From Ruminococcus sp. (lineage in GTDB: Bacteria; Bacillota; Clostridia; Oscillospirales; Ruminococcaceae), in contig NZ_JAFUAG010000012.1 of assembly GCF_017464355.1 (NCBI RefSeq), forward strand, positions 1-43,251: a DNA stretch of 43,251 nucleotides, read 5' to 3'. A program made the translations under genes and the position numbers. Each line of letters starts with the position of its first letter. Position 1 is the first letter of the stretch. The notes beneath the pieces are model-generated. The model did not search any database. It saw nothing but the letters and a program-made list of their open reading frames with translations, and was not told the DNA's origin. Shown here in pieces: positions 7,953 to 13,576 of the stretch.

Positions 7953-8031
7953 CCATTGGACTTTGATCCTTTCGCAAAATATAGAAAGCCAAATATGAAA
8001 TCTCATGTACTCCCCGCCACGCGTAAACTCA
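7953..8031 (-). repeat. Degenerate RNA unit, last copy
   Basis: Minus strand carries ACGCGTGGCG and then GCGAAAGG-N8-CCAATGGCTTG, the 3' module of the full units; the 5' half is not recognisable. It directly precedes the terminator. Confidence 0.55.
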
Positions 8032-8061
8032 CAACATCGTGTGGAGAAAATATATCAAATT

Positions 8062-8145
8062 TCCATTGGAATAAGTTTCCTTTCGGTAAGTAAATTTTGT
8101 CGGGATAAAATTTAACTTCTCATCGGATCTGTTACCTTTCAATAT
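8062..8145 (-). repeat. Two degenerate 3' modules of the RNA unit
   Basis: On the minus strand GAAAGG-N8-CCGATG lies near 8124-8145, and CCGACAA...CCGAAAGG-N9-CCAATGG at 8062-8104. Both keep the conserved 3' signature of the full units but lack the 5' hairpin. Confidence 0.5.
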
Positions 8146-8183
8146 ATTTTATATGATCGAGTTCCGCATCAGCGGACAATTAA

Positions 8184-8345
8184 AATCAAGCCATAGGACT
8201 TATTACCTTTCGTTGAATTAACGCTCACGCGTCTTGTCGGGATGTCCCGCTAAGCTTCGGGACTAAGCTGCATAAACCTTCGGGATCACTCCTAACATTC
8301 AGATATTCAGCAGTCTGGCGCGCATTACCATAATGCACCACTCCC
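8184..8345 (-). repeat. Structured RNA unit 4
   Basis: Minus strand. 5' hairpin GTGCATTA-tgg-TAATGCGC; helix TCCCG/CGGGA closing AAGCTTAG; ACGC-GTGA-GCGT hairpin; GAAAGG-N8-CCTATGGCTTG at the 3' end. It has GGAGTGATCCC where the other units have GGAGTGAGTCC. Confidence 0.75.
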
Positions 8346-8390
8346 ATATTCAGTATAGTGCGGCCTCAGCCGCCAAAAGGTCGGATAAAA

Positions 8391-8557
8391 AACCAACTAA
8401 GCCATTGGTACGTTTTCCTTTCAGAAGATTTGCGCTCACGCGCCGTTGTCGAAGCGTTTCCCATAAGCTCGGAAACTAAGCTGCTACACCCTTCGGACTC
8501 ACTCCTAACATTCAGATATTCAGCAGTCTTACGCGCATTAACATAATGCACCACTCC
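8391..8557 (-). repeat. Structured RNA unit 3
   Basis: Minus strand. 5' hairpin with loop tgt; GGAGTGAGTCCGAAGG; helix TTTCC/GGAAA; GCGC-GTGA-GCGC; GAAAGG-N8-CCAATGG. The 3' CCAA-N8-TTGG hairpin is followed by six T residues, so this unit could end as its own RNA. Confidence 0.75.
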
Positions 8558-8604
8558 TTATAAAGATATGCGGCTGTCACACCGTACATTTTCGTCGAAA
8601 TAAA

Positions 8605-8770
8605 AACCAACTAAGCCATTGGTAGGATTTCCTTTCAGAAGATTTGCGCTTCACGCGCCTTGTCGGATCGTTCCTCCAGCTCAGGAACTAAGCTGTATTG
8701 TACTTGGGACTCACTCCTCACTCTCACATAGTCAGCAGTCTTGTGCGCATTACCATAATGCACCACTCCC
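8605..8770 (-). repeat. Structured RNA unit 2
   Basis: Minus strand. 5' hairpin GTGCATTA-tgg-TAATGCGC; GGAGTGAGTCCC; helix TTCCT/AGGAA closing GAGCTGG; GCGC-GTGAA-GCGC; GAAAGG-N8-CCAATGG; 3' CCAA-N8-TTGG hairpin and T5. Confidence 0.75.
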
Positions 8771-8820
8771 TAACAACATATTGTATCCCGTTACCTCGGG
8801 AAAAATGAACGCTTAAACAA

Positions 8821-8984
8821 GTTACTATGCCATCGGTAAAACACCTTTCGGTAGATCAACGCTCCACGCGTCTTTGTCAGAGTGCCTCTCCAGCTCAGAG
8901 GCTAAGCCGAATAGAACTTTGGACTCACTCCCATCATTCAAATATTCAGAGATACTATGTGCATTACCATAATGCACCACTCCC
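8821..8984 (-). repeat. Structured RNA unit 1
   Basis: Minus strand. Perfect 5' hairpin GTGCATTA-tgg-TAATGCAC; GGAGTGAGTCCAAAG; helix CCTCT/AGAGG closing GAGCTGG; ACGC-GTGGA-GCGT; ACC-GAAA-GGT hairpin; CCGATGGCATAG at the end. First unit after the unique 5' domain. Confidence 0.75.
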
Positions 8985-9437
8985 GAAATAATTATTTTTA
9001 TCCCGCCGATCGGAACAGCTCCGCGCCGTCCCGCCCCACAGCGGGCGTCTATTCAATTGTAATTGTGAGTATTCGTCTTGTACTGACGTAATTGTGATAT
9101 GGTCCTTCGACCCATCCATTTCCCGTCGTGATAACCTCACTGTTCAGAACCGGCAGCCCTGTGACTGCGCCCTGTTCCCCTCGCTATCTTAAGAAATGCA
9201 CGAGCCCTGAATACTCAAAAGGCTCTCGTTTACATCCATCGGACTCGCTCCTTTCATCATGAACTAAGAATAACACGGAGTCTGCACCGCCTGGTAGATC
9301 AGGCTCTCTGCCGGGACTGGTTGCGGCACCTTTACTCTCTCCCGTGAATTTCTCCATTCAAGGAACTCTCGGCTTTAATATCAGCACCTGCTGCAATGCT
9401 TCGGCTGACTTTATGTGCTTTCCTTTTCCTTGAATAT

Positions 9438-9466
9438 ACTATACCACACTTTTTGTGCTTTGTCAA
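9438..9466 (-). promoter_or_regulatory. Promoter of the tandem RNA array
   Basis: Minus strand TTGACA (9461-9466), 17-nt spacer, TATAGT (9438-9443). The near-consensus match suggests high expression. No gene with a good ribosome binding site follows. Confidence 0.85.
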
Positions 9467-9545
9467 TAGTTTTTTTCAACAATTATATAATTTTTATATT
9501 TAACTTACAAAATAAAGAGTAACAGTTGTTTTAGAAATTCATACT

Positions 9546-9574
9546 TGACTTATGGGAGAGAATGATGTATAATA
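9546..9574 (+). promoter_or_regulatory. Promoter of the DUF1292 gene
   Basis: TTGACT (9546-9551), 17-nt spacer, TATAAT (9569-9574). It is divergent from the RNA-array promoter. The leader contains a TTGCGGC...GCCGCA inverted repeat at about 9582-9613. Confidence 0.8.
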
Positions 9575-9641
9575 TAAGTGTTGCGGCGGTCGTGGAACGA
9601 TTTGTGAGCCGCATTTGTTTTATATCAAGGAGGTTTTAGGT

Positions 9642-9977
9642 ATGGACGAGCAGATGAATGAGTATACCCCCGATCTTTATGAACTTATGGACGAGCAGGG
9701 CAACAAGCAGACCTTCGAGCTGCTGGACTGCATGGACTTTGAGGACGAGAGATACTATGCGCTGACACCTTATTTTGAGGAAGAGGACGCTGACAAGATC
9801 CTTGACGAGGCTTCGCTGCTGGTCATACTTAAGGTAGAGTACGATCCCGAAACGGGTGAGGAGATACTGGCCTCTATCGAAGATGAAGAGCTGTTTGACC
9901 GCGTAGGTGCGGCTTTTGAAGAGCGTCTTGAAGAGATGTTCGATTTTGAGGACGATGAAGACGACAGCGAGGGCTGA
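9642..9977 (+). CDS. DUF1292 (YrzB-like) acidic protein
   Basis: Small, very acidic protein of 111 aa with no known activity. ATG at 9642 has AAGGAGG 9 nt upstream, favoured over the in-frame start at 9615. The family pattern is seen: ELMDEQGNKQTFELLDCMDF, then DERYYALTPY and LVILKVEYD. It ends in a run of Asp/Glu. In many Firmicutes this family sits beside yrzL/ruvX, but not here. No membrane segment. Confidence 0.85.
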   Translation: MDEQMNEYTPDLYELMDEQGNKQTFELLDCMDFEDERYYALTPYFEEEDADKILDEASLLVILKVEYDPETGEEILASIEDEELFDRVGAAFEERLEEMFDFEDDEDDSEG

Positions 9978-10032
9978 TGCCAATAATTTATATTGTACAA
10001 TTTTTCAGACTTTATTTTGTCTAATTTACCGT

Positions 10033-10061
10033 TTGAAATCTGCACTGATATATGGTATAAT
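10033..10061 (+). promoter_or_regulatory. Promoter of the leader RNA/iron-ADH unit
   Basis: TTGAAA (10033-10038), 17-nt spacer, TATAAT (10056-10061). Start expected near 10067. Confidence 0.75.
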
Positions 10062-10066
10062 GTAGA

Positions 10067-10372
10067 CAGCAGAAAGGGAAGAGGAGATAAGGCTTCCCGA
10101 TGAACAAGTTTTTAGATTGCTACCTTGTTCGACCAAGCATAGACATTGTAAATCCAACACTTATTAAAAGGGATCCGCACTCTTTGTGAAGATTGAAGAC
10201 CTCCCGCCCGAACCGCATTTGCCGTTTGGTCTACGGACGAAGGGATCATGAGGCTCAAAGGTCGTTTTACCCACCCTGCATTCATTGCGGGTTTAACTTC
10301 TATGCGACGGCAAGGCGGCAATTTTATTTTAAAAGCAGAGGGGCTGTTGTTTTTGCAACAGCCCCTTATCTC
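10067..10372 (+). ncRNA. Structured RNA or riboswitch-like leader, unknown family
   Basis: About 300 nt between a good promoter and a terminator, with no convincing reading frame. Helices visible by eye: GAACAAG/CTTGTTC (about 10103-10130); a long-range pair GCATAGA/TCTATGC (near 10138 and 10304) closing a domain; GACCT/AGGTC inside it; CCGT-N7-ACGG; and CCCTGCA...TTGCGGG. The terminator hairpin lies 16 nt before the ribosome binding site of the next gene. It is therefore either a free small RNA or an attenuating leader for the iron alcohol dehydrogenase. I could not match it to a known riboswitch, 6S, SRP or tmRNA pattern. Confidence 0.6.
10340..10372 (+). terminator. Terminator or attenuator before the iron-ADH gene
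   Basis: Perfect 10-bp stem GGGGCTGTTG / CAACAGCCCC with loop TTTTTG, followed by TTATCTCT. The tail is T-rich but interrupted, so read-through into the downstream gene is likely. Confidence 0.7.
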
Positions 10373-10391
10373 TGTAAATGGAGGAAGAAAG

Positions 10392-11489
10392 ATGCAGAAA
10401 ATAATAGATAACACCCCCGAAGCGCTGGACGCTTACTTCACGCAGACAGGCGCAAAAAAGGTCTTCCTGGTGGGCGGGAAGTCTATGGACAAGCTGAAGA
10501 TAGGTGAGTATTTCAGCAAGCTGGAGGAACGCACAGGCATAAATGTAGTGCGCTTTTCCGACTTCAAGCCAAATCCCGGCTATGAGTCGGTGCTGGCAGG
10601 GGTAAAGCTTTTCAGGGAAAGCGGCTGCGATATGATAGCTGCTGTGGGCGGCGGTTCGGCTATGGATACCGCCAAGTGCATAAAGATGTATGCTACCATG
10701 GACGACAGCACAGATCATATCAAGCAGGAGATAGTTCCCAATGATATGGAATTTCTGGCTGTTCCCACCACGGCGGGCACAGGCAGCGAGGCTACGCGCT
10801 ATTCCATAATCTACTATAACGGGGTGAAGACCACTGTCACCGATGACAGCAGCATACCCACCGCAGTGCTTTTCGACCCCGATACACTGCGCTCTCTGCC
10901 TGATTACCAGAAAAAGGCCACCATGCTGGACGCTCTCTGCCATGCGGTGGAGTCTTACTGGTCGGTGCATTCCACCGATGAGAGCAAGGCTTTTGCGGCA
11001 CAGGCCATAAAGCTTATTTTTGCGGCTAAGGATGGTTATCTGGCCAACACTGATGAGGGCAACAGCGATATGCTGAAAGCCGCCAACATCGCGGGCAAGG
11101 CCATAAACATCACCGCCACCACCGCAGGCCACGCCATGTGCTACAAGCTCACCTCGGACTTCGGGCTGGCTCACGGCCATGCATCCGCCCTTTGCGTGAA
11201 GGTGCTGTTCCCCTATATGGTGCAGAATACACATCTTTGCACCGATGAAAGGGGCGAGGGTTATTTTGTGGAGATGCTTGATGAACTGGCGGAAGTAATG
11301 GGCTGTGACACACCTATGGCAGCGGCAGAAAAGTTCTGGGCGCTGATAGATGAGCTGGGCATGGAAGTTCCTGCCTTTACCGAAAAAGACCTGGAGAAGC
11401 TGGCAGGGGCTGTCAACACAGACCGCCTTAAAAACCACCCCATCAGCCTGGAACCCTGGAGCATAAAAATGCTCTACGGCAGAATGTGA
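10392..11489 (+). CDS. Iron-containing alcohol dehydrogenase
   Basis: NAD(P)-dependent group III alcohol dehydrogenase of 365 aa; substrate not determinable. ATG at 10392 with GGAGGAAG before it. The nucleotide-binding GGGSAMDTAK lies near residue 95, PTTAGTGSEATRYSI follows, and metal ligands are in LDALCHAVESYW (Asp and His) and in TAGHAMCYKLTSDFGLAHGH (two His). These features resemble enzymes used for phosphonoacetaldehyde or small aldehyde reduction, but no phosphonate genes are nearby. It probably forms an operon with the DUF3006-like gene 9 nt downstream. A structured leader and terminator upstream suggest control by attenuation. Confidence 0.9.
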   Translation: MQKIIDNTPEALDAYFTQTGAKKVFLVGGKSMDKLKIGEYFSKLEERTGINVVRFSDFKPNPGYESVLAGVKLFRESGCDMIAAVGGGSAMDTAKCIKMYATMDDSTDHIKQEIVPNDMEFLAVPTTAGTGSEATRYSIIYYNGVKTTVTDDSSIPTAVLFDPDTLRSLPDYQKKATMLDALCHAVESYWSVHSTDESKAFAAQAIKLIFAAKDGYLANTDEGNSDMLKAANIAGKAINITATTAGHAMCYKLTSDFGLAHGHASALCVKVLFPYMVQNTHLCTDERGEGYFVEMLDELAEVMGCDTPMAAAEKFWALIDELGMEVPAFTEKDLEKLAGAVNTDRLKNHPISLEPWSIKMLYGRM

Positions 11490-11498
11490 GGTGCAGCC

Positions 11499-11663
11499 AT
11501 GGGACCCATAACCTATAAAGTGACCAGGATAGACGGTGACTACGCTCACCTGATGAACGTTGAAACGGGCGAAGACCTGTTAGTTGCCATGGCGCTGCTG
11601 CCAGAGGAAACAGACGAAGGCATGACACTGCTCTGGGAAAATTTTACCTATACGGTCATATAA
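11499..11663 (+). CDS. DUF3006-like small protein
   Basis: 54 aa reading MGPITYKVTRIDGDYAHLMN and ending ENFTYTVI. The pattern (T)RIDGDYAhl-x-NVETGEDLLV-x-x-x-LLPEE-x-x-EGM resembles DUF3006 proteins (DRFEGDYAV...I-x-x-x-LLP-x-x-x-x-EGD), a short SH3-like beta fold. The AGGTG ribosome binding site overlaps the stop of the preceding dehydrogenase, so the two are probably cotranscribed. Function unknown. Confidence 0.65.
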   Translation: MGPITYKVTRIDGDYAHLMNVETGEDLLVAMALLPEETDEGMTLLWENFTYTVI

Positions 11664-11685
11664 TTCATAATTCATAATTATGTTG

Positions 11686-11803
11686 ATGCCACCGACACAC
11701 CTACGACTTTTCAAAGCGTGTGACAAACGCTGTTGTTATTCTTTCCACCGCCGCAGGCGGGGAAGAATAACTCAAAAAGTTTCGGGCGGTGTGCAGACGG
11801 TAT
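11686..11803. repeat. CACACC-ended palindromic element, copy 1
   Basis: 118 bp with inverted ends ATGCCACCGACACACC and GGTGTGCAGACGGTAT. The internal hairpin GTTATTCTTTCC...GGGGAAGAATAAC surrounds a CCGCCGCAGGCGG core. Related elements lie at 36580-36728 and, degenerate, at 33532-33659. No gene inside. Confidence 0.6.
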
Positions 11804-11825
11804 ACCACTTCCATGGTGCATAACT

Positions 11826-11872
11826 GCGCGGGACGTCCAGCTTCTGGTGGACATCAGTCCCGCGCTTTTTTT
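11826..11872 (+). terminator. Intrinsic terminator of the iron-ADH/DUF3006 unit
   Basis: GCGCGGGAC ... GTCCCGCGC with an inner GTCCA/TGGAC helix, followed by TTTTTTT. Confidence 0.9.
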
Positions 11873-11898
11873 ACAGCTGCGTTCGCTAACGATAAAGA

Positions 11899-12004
11899 TT
11901 TAATGTTTATCATTAAATTATTTATGTTTATTGTGACTATATCTCTTCCCCGAAAAGGGCTGTCGTTTTGTGAAAACATATAAAAATTAACGTTTATCAT
12001 TAAA
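11899..12004. promoter_or_regulatory. Two operator-like palindromes upstream of DUF2975/xre
   Basis: TTTAATG-TTTAT-CATTAAA (11899-11917) and a near copy TTAACGTTTATCATTAAA (11987-12004). The second ends 6 nt before the -35 box. The matching cores TTTATCATTAAA suggest one regulator, most simply the Xre protein of the operon itself. Confidence 0.5.
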
Positions 12005-12010
12005 AACTAG

Positions 12011-12039
12011 TTGACAAACGTAAATAACTGTGCTATACT
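12011..12039 (+). promoter_or_regulatory. Promoter of the DUF2975/xre operon
   Basis: TTGACA (12011-12016), 17-nt spacer, TATACT (12034-12039). Confidence 0.85.
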
Positions 12040-12090
12040 CATAACATCGAAAGACAACAACGACCCCAACAAGGGAAAGGAGAAAACAAA

Positions 12091-12603
12091 ATGAAAACCA
12101 AAAAAGAACTTACGACTGAAGAGATCATGAGAATGCAGAACCCCACACTGAAATTCATGTTTATAGCGACCATAGTGATCGCCGTGATACTGGCGGCGAG
12201 AATGGTGCAGGCTGTCAGCACGCTGAATATGCTCGCAGCTGACAGCGGCCTCACCGAAAGCGCCCAGCGGTGGTTCCAGGATACCGCCTTTGACCTTTTC
12301 GGTGATGTGGGCTACATCGCGGTGTGCATAGTTTCTTCCGTGATGTTTTTCTTCACGCTGAAAGACCACACCCCATTTACAAGAAGGACCTCCAACTGCC
12401 TGATCATCATTGCGGCTGTCATGATGGTAACAGCTGTCTTCTCGCCCCTTGCCGCAAGGGAATTCAGCAGTTCCGTCATCGGCACGAATTTTTACATCGT
12501 CAAGTCGGGCAATGAGATCTTCGCAAGCTCGCTGCTGTTCATAATATCCGCCTTCTTCCGCTACGGCACCAAGCTCCAGCAGGAGTCGGACGAAACTCTG
12601 TAA
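12091..12603 (+). CDS. DUF2975-like four-helix membrane protein
   Basis: 170-aa integral membrane protein of unknown function. Hydrophobic segments lie at about residues 20-40 (KFMFIATIVIAVILAARMV), 72-90 (VGYIAVCIVSSVMFFFTL), 100-120 (CLIIIAAVMMVTAVFSPLA) and 138-155 (EIFASSLLFIISAFFRYG). Start ATG 12091 with AAAGGAG upstream. Arrangement with a following small Xre regulator (YozG type) is characteristic of DUF2975 genes. The downstream gene begins 12 nt after the stop. Confidence 0.75.
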   Translation: MKTKKELTTEEIMRMQNPTLKFMFIATIVIAVILAARMVQAVSTLNMLAADSGLTESAQRWFQDTAFDLFGDVGYIAVCIVSSVMFFFTLKDHTPFTRRTSNCLIIIAAVMMVTAVFSPLAAREFSSSVIGTNFYIVKSGNEIFASSLLFIISAFFRYGTKLQQESDETL

Positions 12604-12615
12604 GGCGGTGAGGAT

Positions 12616-12825
12616 ATGGCTATAATACTCAGATTAGACAGGGTCATGGCGGACAGAAAAATGAGCCTTAACGAACTCAGCGAGTTGGTGGGTGTCAGCA
12701 ATGTCAACCTCTCAAAGCTGAAAACAGGCAAGGTCAGCGCCGTCAGGTTCTCAACTCTCAACGCTATCTGCAAAGCGCTGCACTGTCAGCCCGGCGACAT
12801 ACTTGAATTTATCGATGATGAATAG
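12616..12825 (+). CDS. Xre/YozG-type helix-turn-helix regulator
   Basis: 69-aa DNA-binding protein consisting of one Cro/C1-type HTH: MSLNELSELVGVSNVNLSKL as the helix-turn-helix, then KVSAVRFSTLNAICKALHCQ and the typical ending PGDILEF. Start ATG 12616 has AAGGCGGTGAGG upstream. It is paired with the membrane protein before it. It likely binds the palindromes at 11899-12004 and autoregulates; this is inference. Confidence 0.9.
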   Translation: MAIILRLDRVMADRKMSLNELSELVGVSNVNLSKLKTGKVSAVRFSTLNAICKALHCQPGDILEFIDDE

Positions 12826-12826
12826 C

Positions 12827-12857
12827 AAAAAGGCGGTGCGCCATGCACCGCCTTTTT
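12827..12857. terminator. Bidirectional terminator
   Basis: AAAAAGGCGGTG-cgccat-GCACCGCCTTTTT, symmetrical with A and T tails, between converging genes. A close copy lies at 24891-24922 as part of a duplicated segment. Confidence 0.9.
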
Positions 12858-12871
12858 GTTTCGGAAGTCTA

Positions 12872-13243
12872 TTACTCTGCCGACTTCACAGCCTTGCCTG
12901 TCAGGGCGAAGATTGCCACTGCAGCATGAAGAACTGCTACGCCTGCCATGAAAACTATTGAAGCGTACCTGATGTTCAGTACCATTGAGCCCACCTGAGA
13001 AATGACCAGTGCTGCTGTCACGAGGGCTGCTGCGCTGCCTGCGATAAGGCTGAGCTTTTCTGCTTTCTTATCCGATATCTTGTTTGTACCTGCTGCGAAA
13101 GCGAGCAGCATAACAAACAGTACCCAGTGATTGCACTTTGCATTTGAAATGCAGAAACCGTAAGCCGAAAGCGATGCCATAACTGCCGTTGCGATGTTCA
13201 GGATAACGAATGTGTTTCTGTTGTTCATAGTGTTGTTTTTCAT
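12872..13243 (-). CDS. Four-helix membrane protein, paralog 1
   Basis: 123 aa, unknown function. Four hydrophobic segments: about 11-31 (TFVILNIATAVMASLSAYGF), 39-53, 66-86 (LSLIAGSAAALVTAALVI) and 94-116 (ASIVFMAGVAVLHAAVAIFA). Start MKNNTMNNRNTF with GGAGG about 9 nt before the ATG. The protein at 24505-24876 differs at only about 15 positions, mostly conservative and within membrane segments, so both copies seem to be under selection. Monocistronic, with its own promoter and phased direct repeats upstream. Confidence 0.8.
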   Translation of the reverse strand: MKNNTMNNRNTFVILNIATAVMASLSAYGFCISNAKCNHWVLFVMLLAFAAGTNKISDKKAEKLSLIAGSAAALVTAALVISQVGSMVLNIRYASIVFMAGVAVLHAAVAIFALTGKAVKSAE

Positions 13244-13311
13244 AGTGATGACCTCCGAAATAATTAAGTTTTAGTTTGTTTTGGAACTCTCTGTTCCCCT
13301 TTTCTGATATC

Positions 13312-13367
13312 ATTATAGCATGAGAAAGTCAAGAAAGCGGCCAAGAAAAAGTCAAGATGTGGTCAAG
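13312..13367 (-). promoter_or_regulatory. Promoter with four helically phased TCTTGAC repeats, copy 1
   Basis: On the plus strand AGTCAAG (13327), GGCCAAG (13339), AGTCAAG (13350) and GGTCAAG (13361) begin 12, 11 and 11 nt apart; minus strand -10 TATAAT is at 13312-13317. No consensus -35 is at the right distance, which fits an activator-dependent promoter or tandem operator. It resembles CtsR heptads (RGTCAAA) but has G at position 7 and a longer period. Confidence 0.7.
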
Positions 13368-13380
13368 ATATTTTTATTTT

Positions 13381-13425
13381 GCCGTGTATTGTTTTTCCCG
13401 CCTTTGGCGGGGAGAAATGCGAATA
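13381..13425. repeat. Fragment of a dispersed palindromic element
   Basis: GTGTATTGTTTTTCCCGCC-ttt-GGCGGGGAGAAATG resembles one half of the TCCCAATTT-family element. The ends are missing. The rest of 13430-13500 shows nothing clear. Confidence 0.35.
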
Positions 13426-13500
13426 AAATTACGAGAGCCTGCATTTCCGCCGAAGTCCTCAGAGGGCGAAAGGTCAAGAAAAAATATGATAATTATGCTA

Positions 13501-13529
13501 TTGGCAAATCAGCACAAATGTGCTATAAT
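13501..13529 (+). promoter_or_regulatory. dnaE promoter
   Basis: TTGGCA (13501-13506), 17-nt spacer, TATAAT (13524-13529). The spacer holds a perfect inverted repeat AGCACA-aa-TGTGCT (13511-13524). Confidence 0.75.
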
Positions 13530-13576
13530 GATATGGTGTACACGAGATCCGTGATATCTGTGCGGGAGGTTCTGTT

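Larger units (their letters stand above)
7900..9431 (-). ncRNA. Long structured RNA with tandem ~213-nt units
   Basis: No credible protein gene lies in 7,655-9,641. A strong minus-strand promoter (9438-9466) predicts a start near 9431, and the first good terminator is at 7900-7935, giving a ~1.5 kb RNA. It begins with a ~430-nt unique domain and continues with four units starting at 8984, 8770, 8557 and 8345 (spacings 214, 213, 212), then three degenerate 3' modules. Within units, paired arms change together: CCTCT/AGAGG, TTCCT/AGGAA, TTTCC/GGAAA, TCCCG/CGGGA. A second helix varies as ACGC/GCGT or GCGC/GCGC with a GTGA-type loop. The motif GAAAGG-N7-9-CC[A/G/T]ATG recurs seven times. This pattern supports a functional structured RNA. 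I do not recognise the family; large bacterial RNA families of the ROOL, GOLLD or raiA kind are what to compare. Confidence 0.8.
12827..13373 (-). repeat. Duplicated segment, copy 1 (inverted relative to 24374-24922)
   Basis: About 547 bp including terminator, small membrane gene, ribosome binding site, leader hairpin (GGAAC-agaga-GTTCC), -10 box and the phased upstream repeats is nearly identical to the plus strand at 24374-24922. The largest differences are in the leader just before the ribosome binding site. Confidence 0.85.

Noticed and set aside
8366-8984. Open frames in the 5' halves of the RNA units (GTG GTG CAT TAT ... reading VVHYGNA...)
   Set aside because: All four units stay open for 35-60 codons in this phase and read similarly (HYGNA, EYLN, RSES). 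However, stops and lengths differ after the ACGCGTG hairpin, no ribosome binding site is consistent, and base changes preserve RNA pairing rather than amino acids. I judge the frame a by-product of RNA conservation. A dN/dS test on homologs would settle it.
9190-9240. 16-codon frame MDVNESLLSIQGSCIS on the minus strand with GGAGCG before it
   Set aside because: The putative ribosome binding site is the same GGAGYGAGTCC motif found in every RNA unit, and the frame overlaps a GAGCC/GGCTC helix. RNA structure explains it better.
9005-9431. T-box leader
   Set aside because: Some GAGAG and GGTGC strings look T-box-like, but the conserved GGTACCGCG-type T-box sequence and a downstream tRNA-synthetase or amino-acid gene are missing.
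7655-9641. CRISPR array
   Set aside because: Repeat period is ~213 nt with long, internally structured units, not 25-40-nt repeats with unique spacers, and no cas genes are present.
10067-10372. 6S RNA, SRP RNA or tmRNA
   Set aside because: No SRP GGAAG-type apical loop, no tmRNA tag ending in ALAA, and the 5' and 3' ends do not form the long closing stem with central bubble expected of 6S RNA.
10329-11549. 406-aa minus-strand frame opposite the iron alcohol dehydrogenase
   Set aside because: Shadow frame. His/Cys/Tyr-rich composition is typical of antisense translation, and the sense frame has full family motifs.
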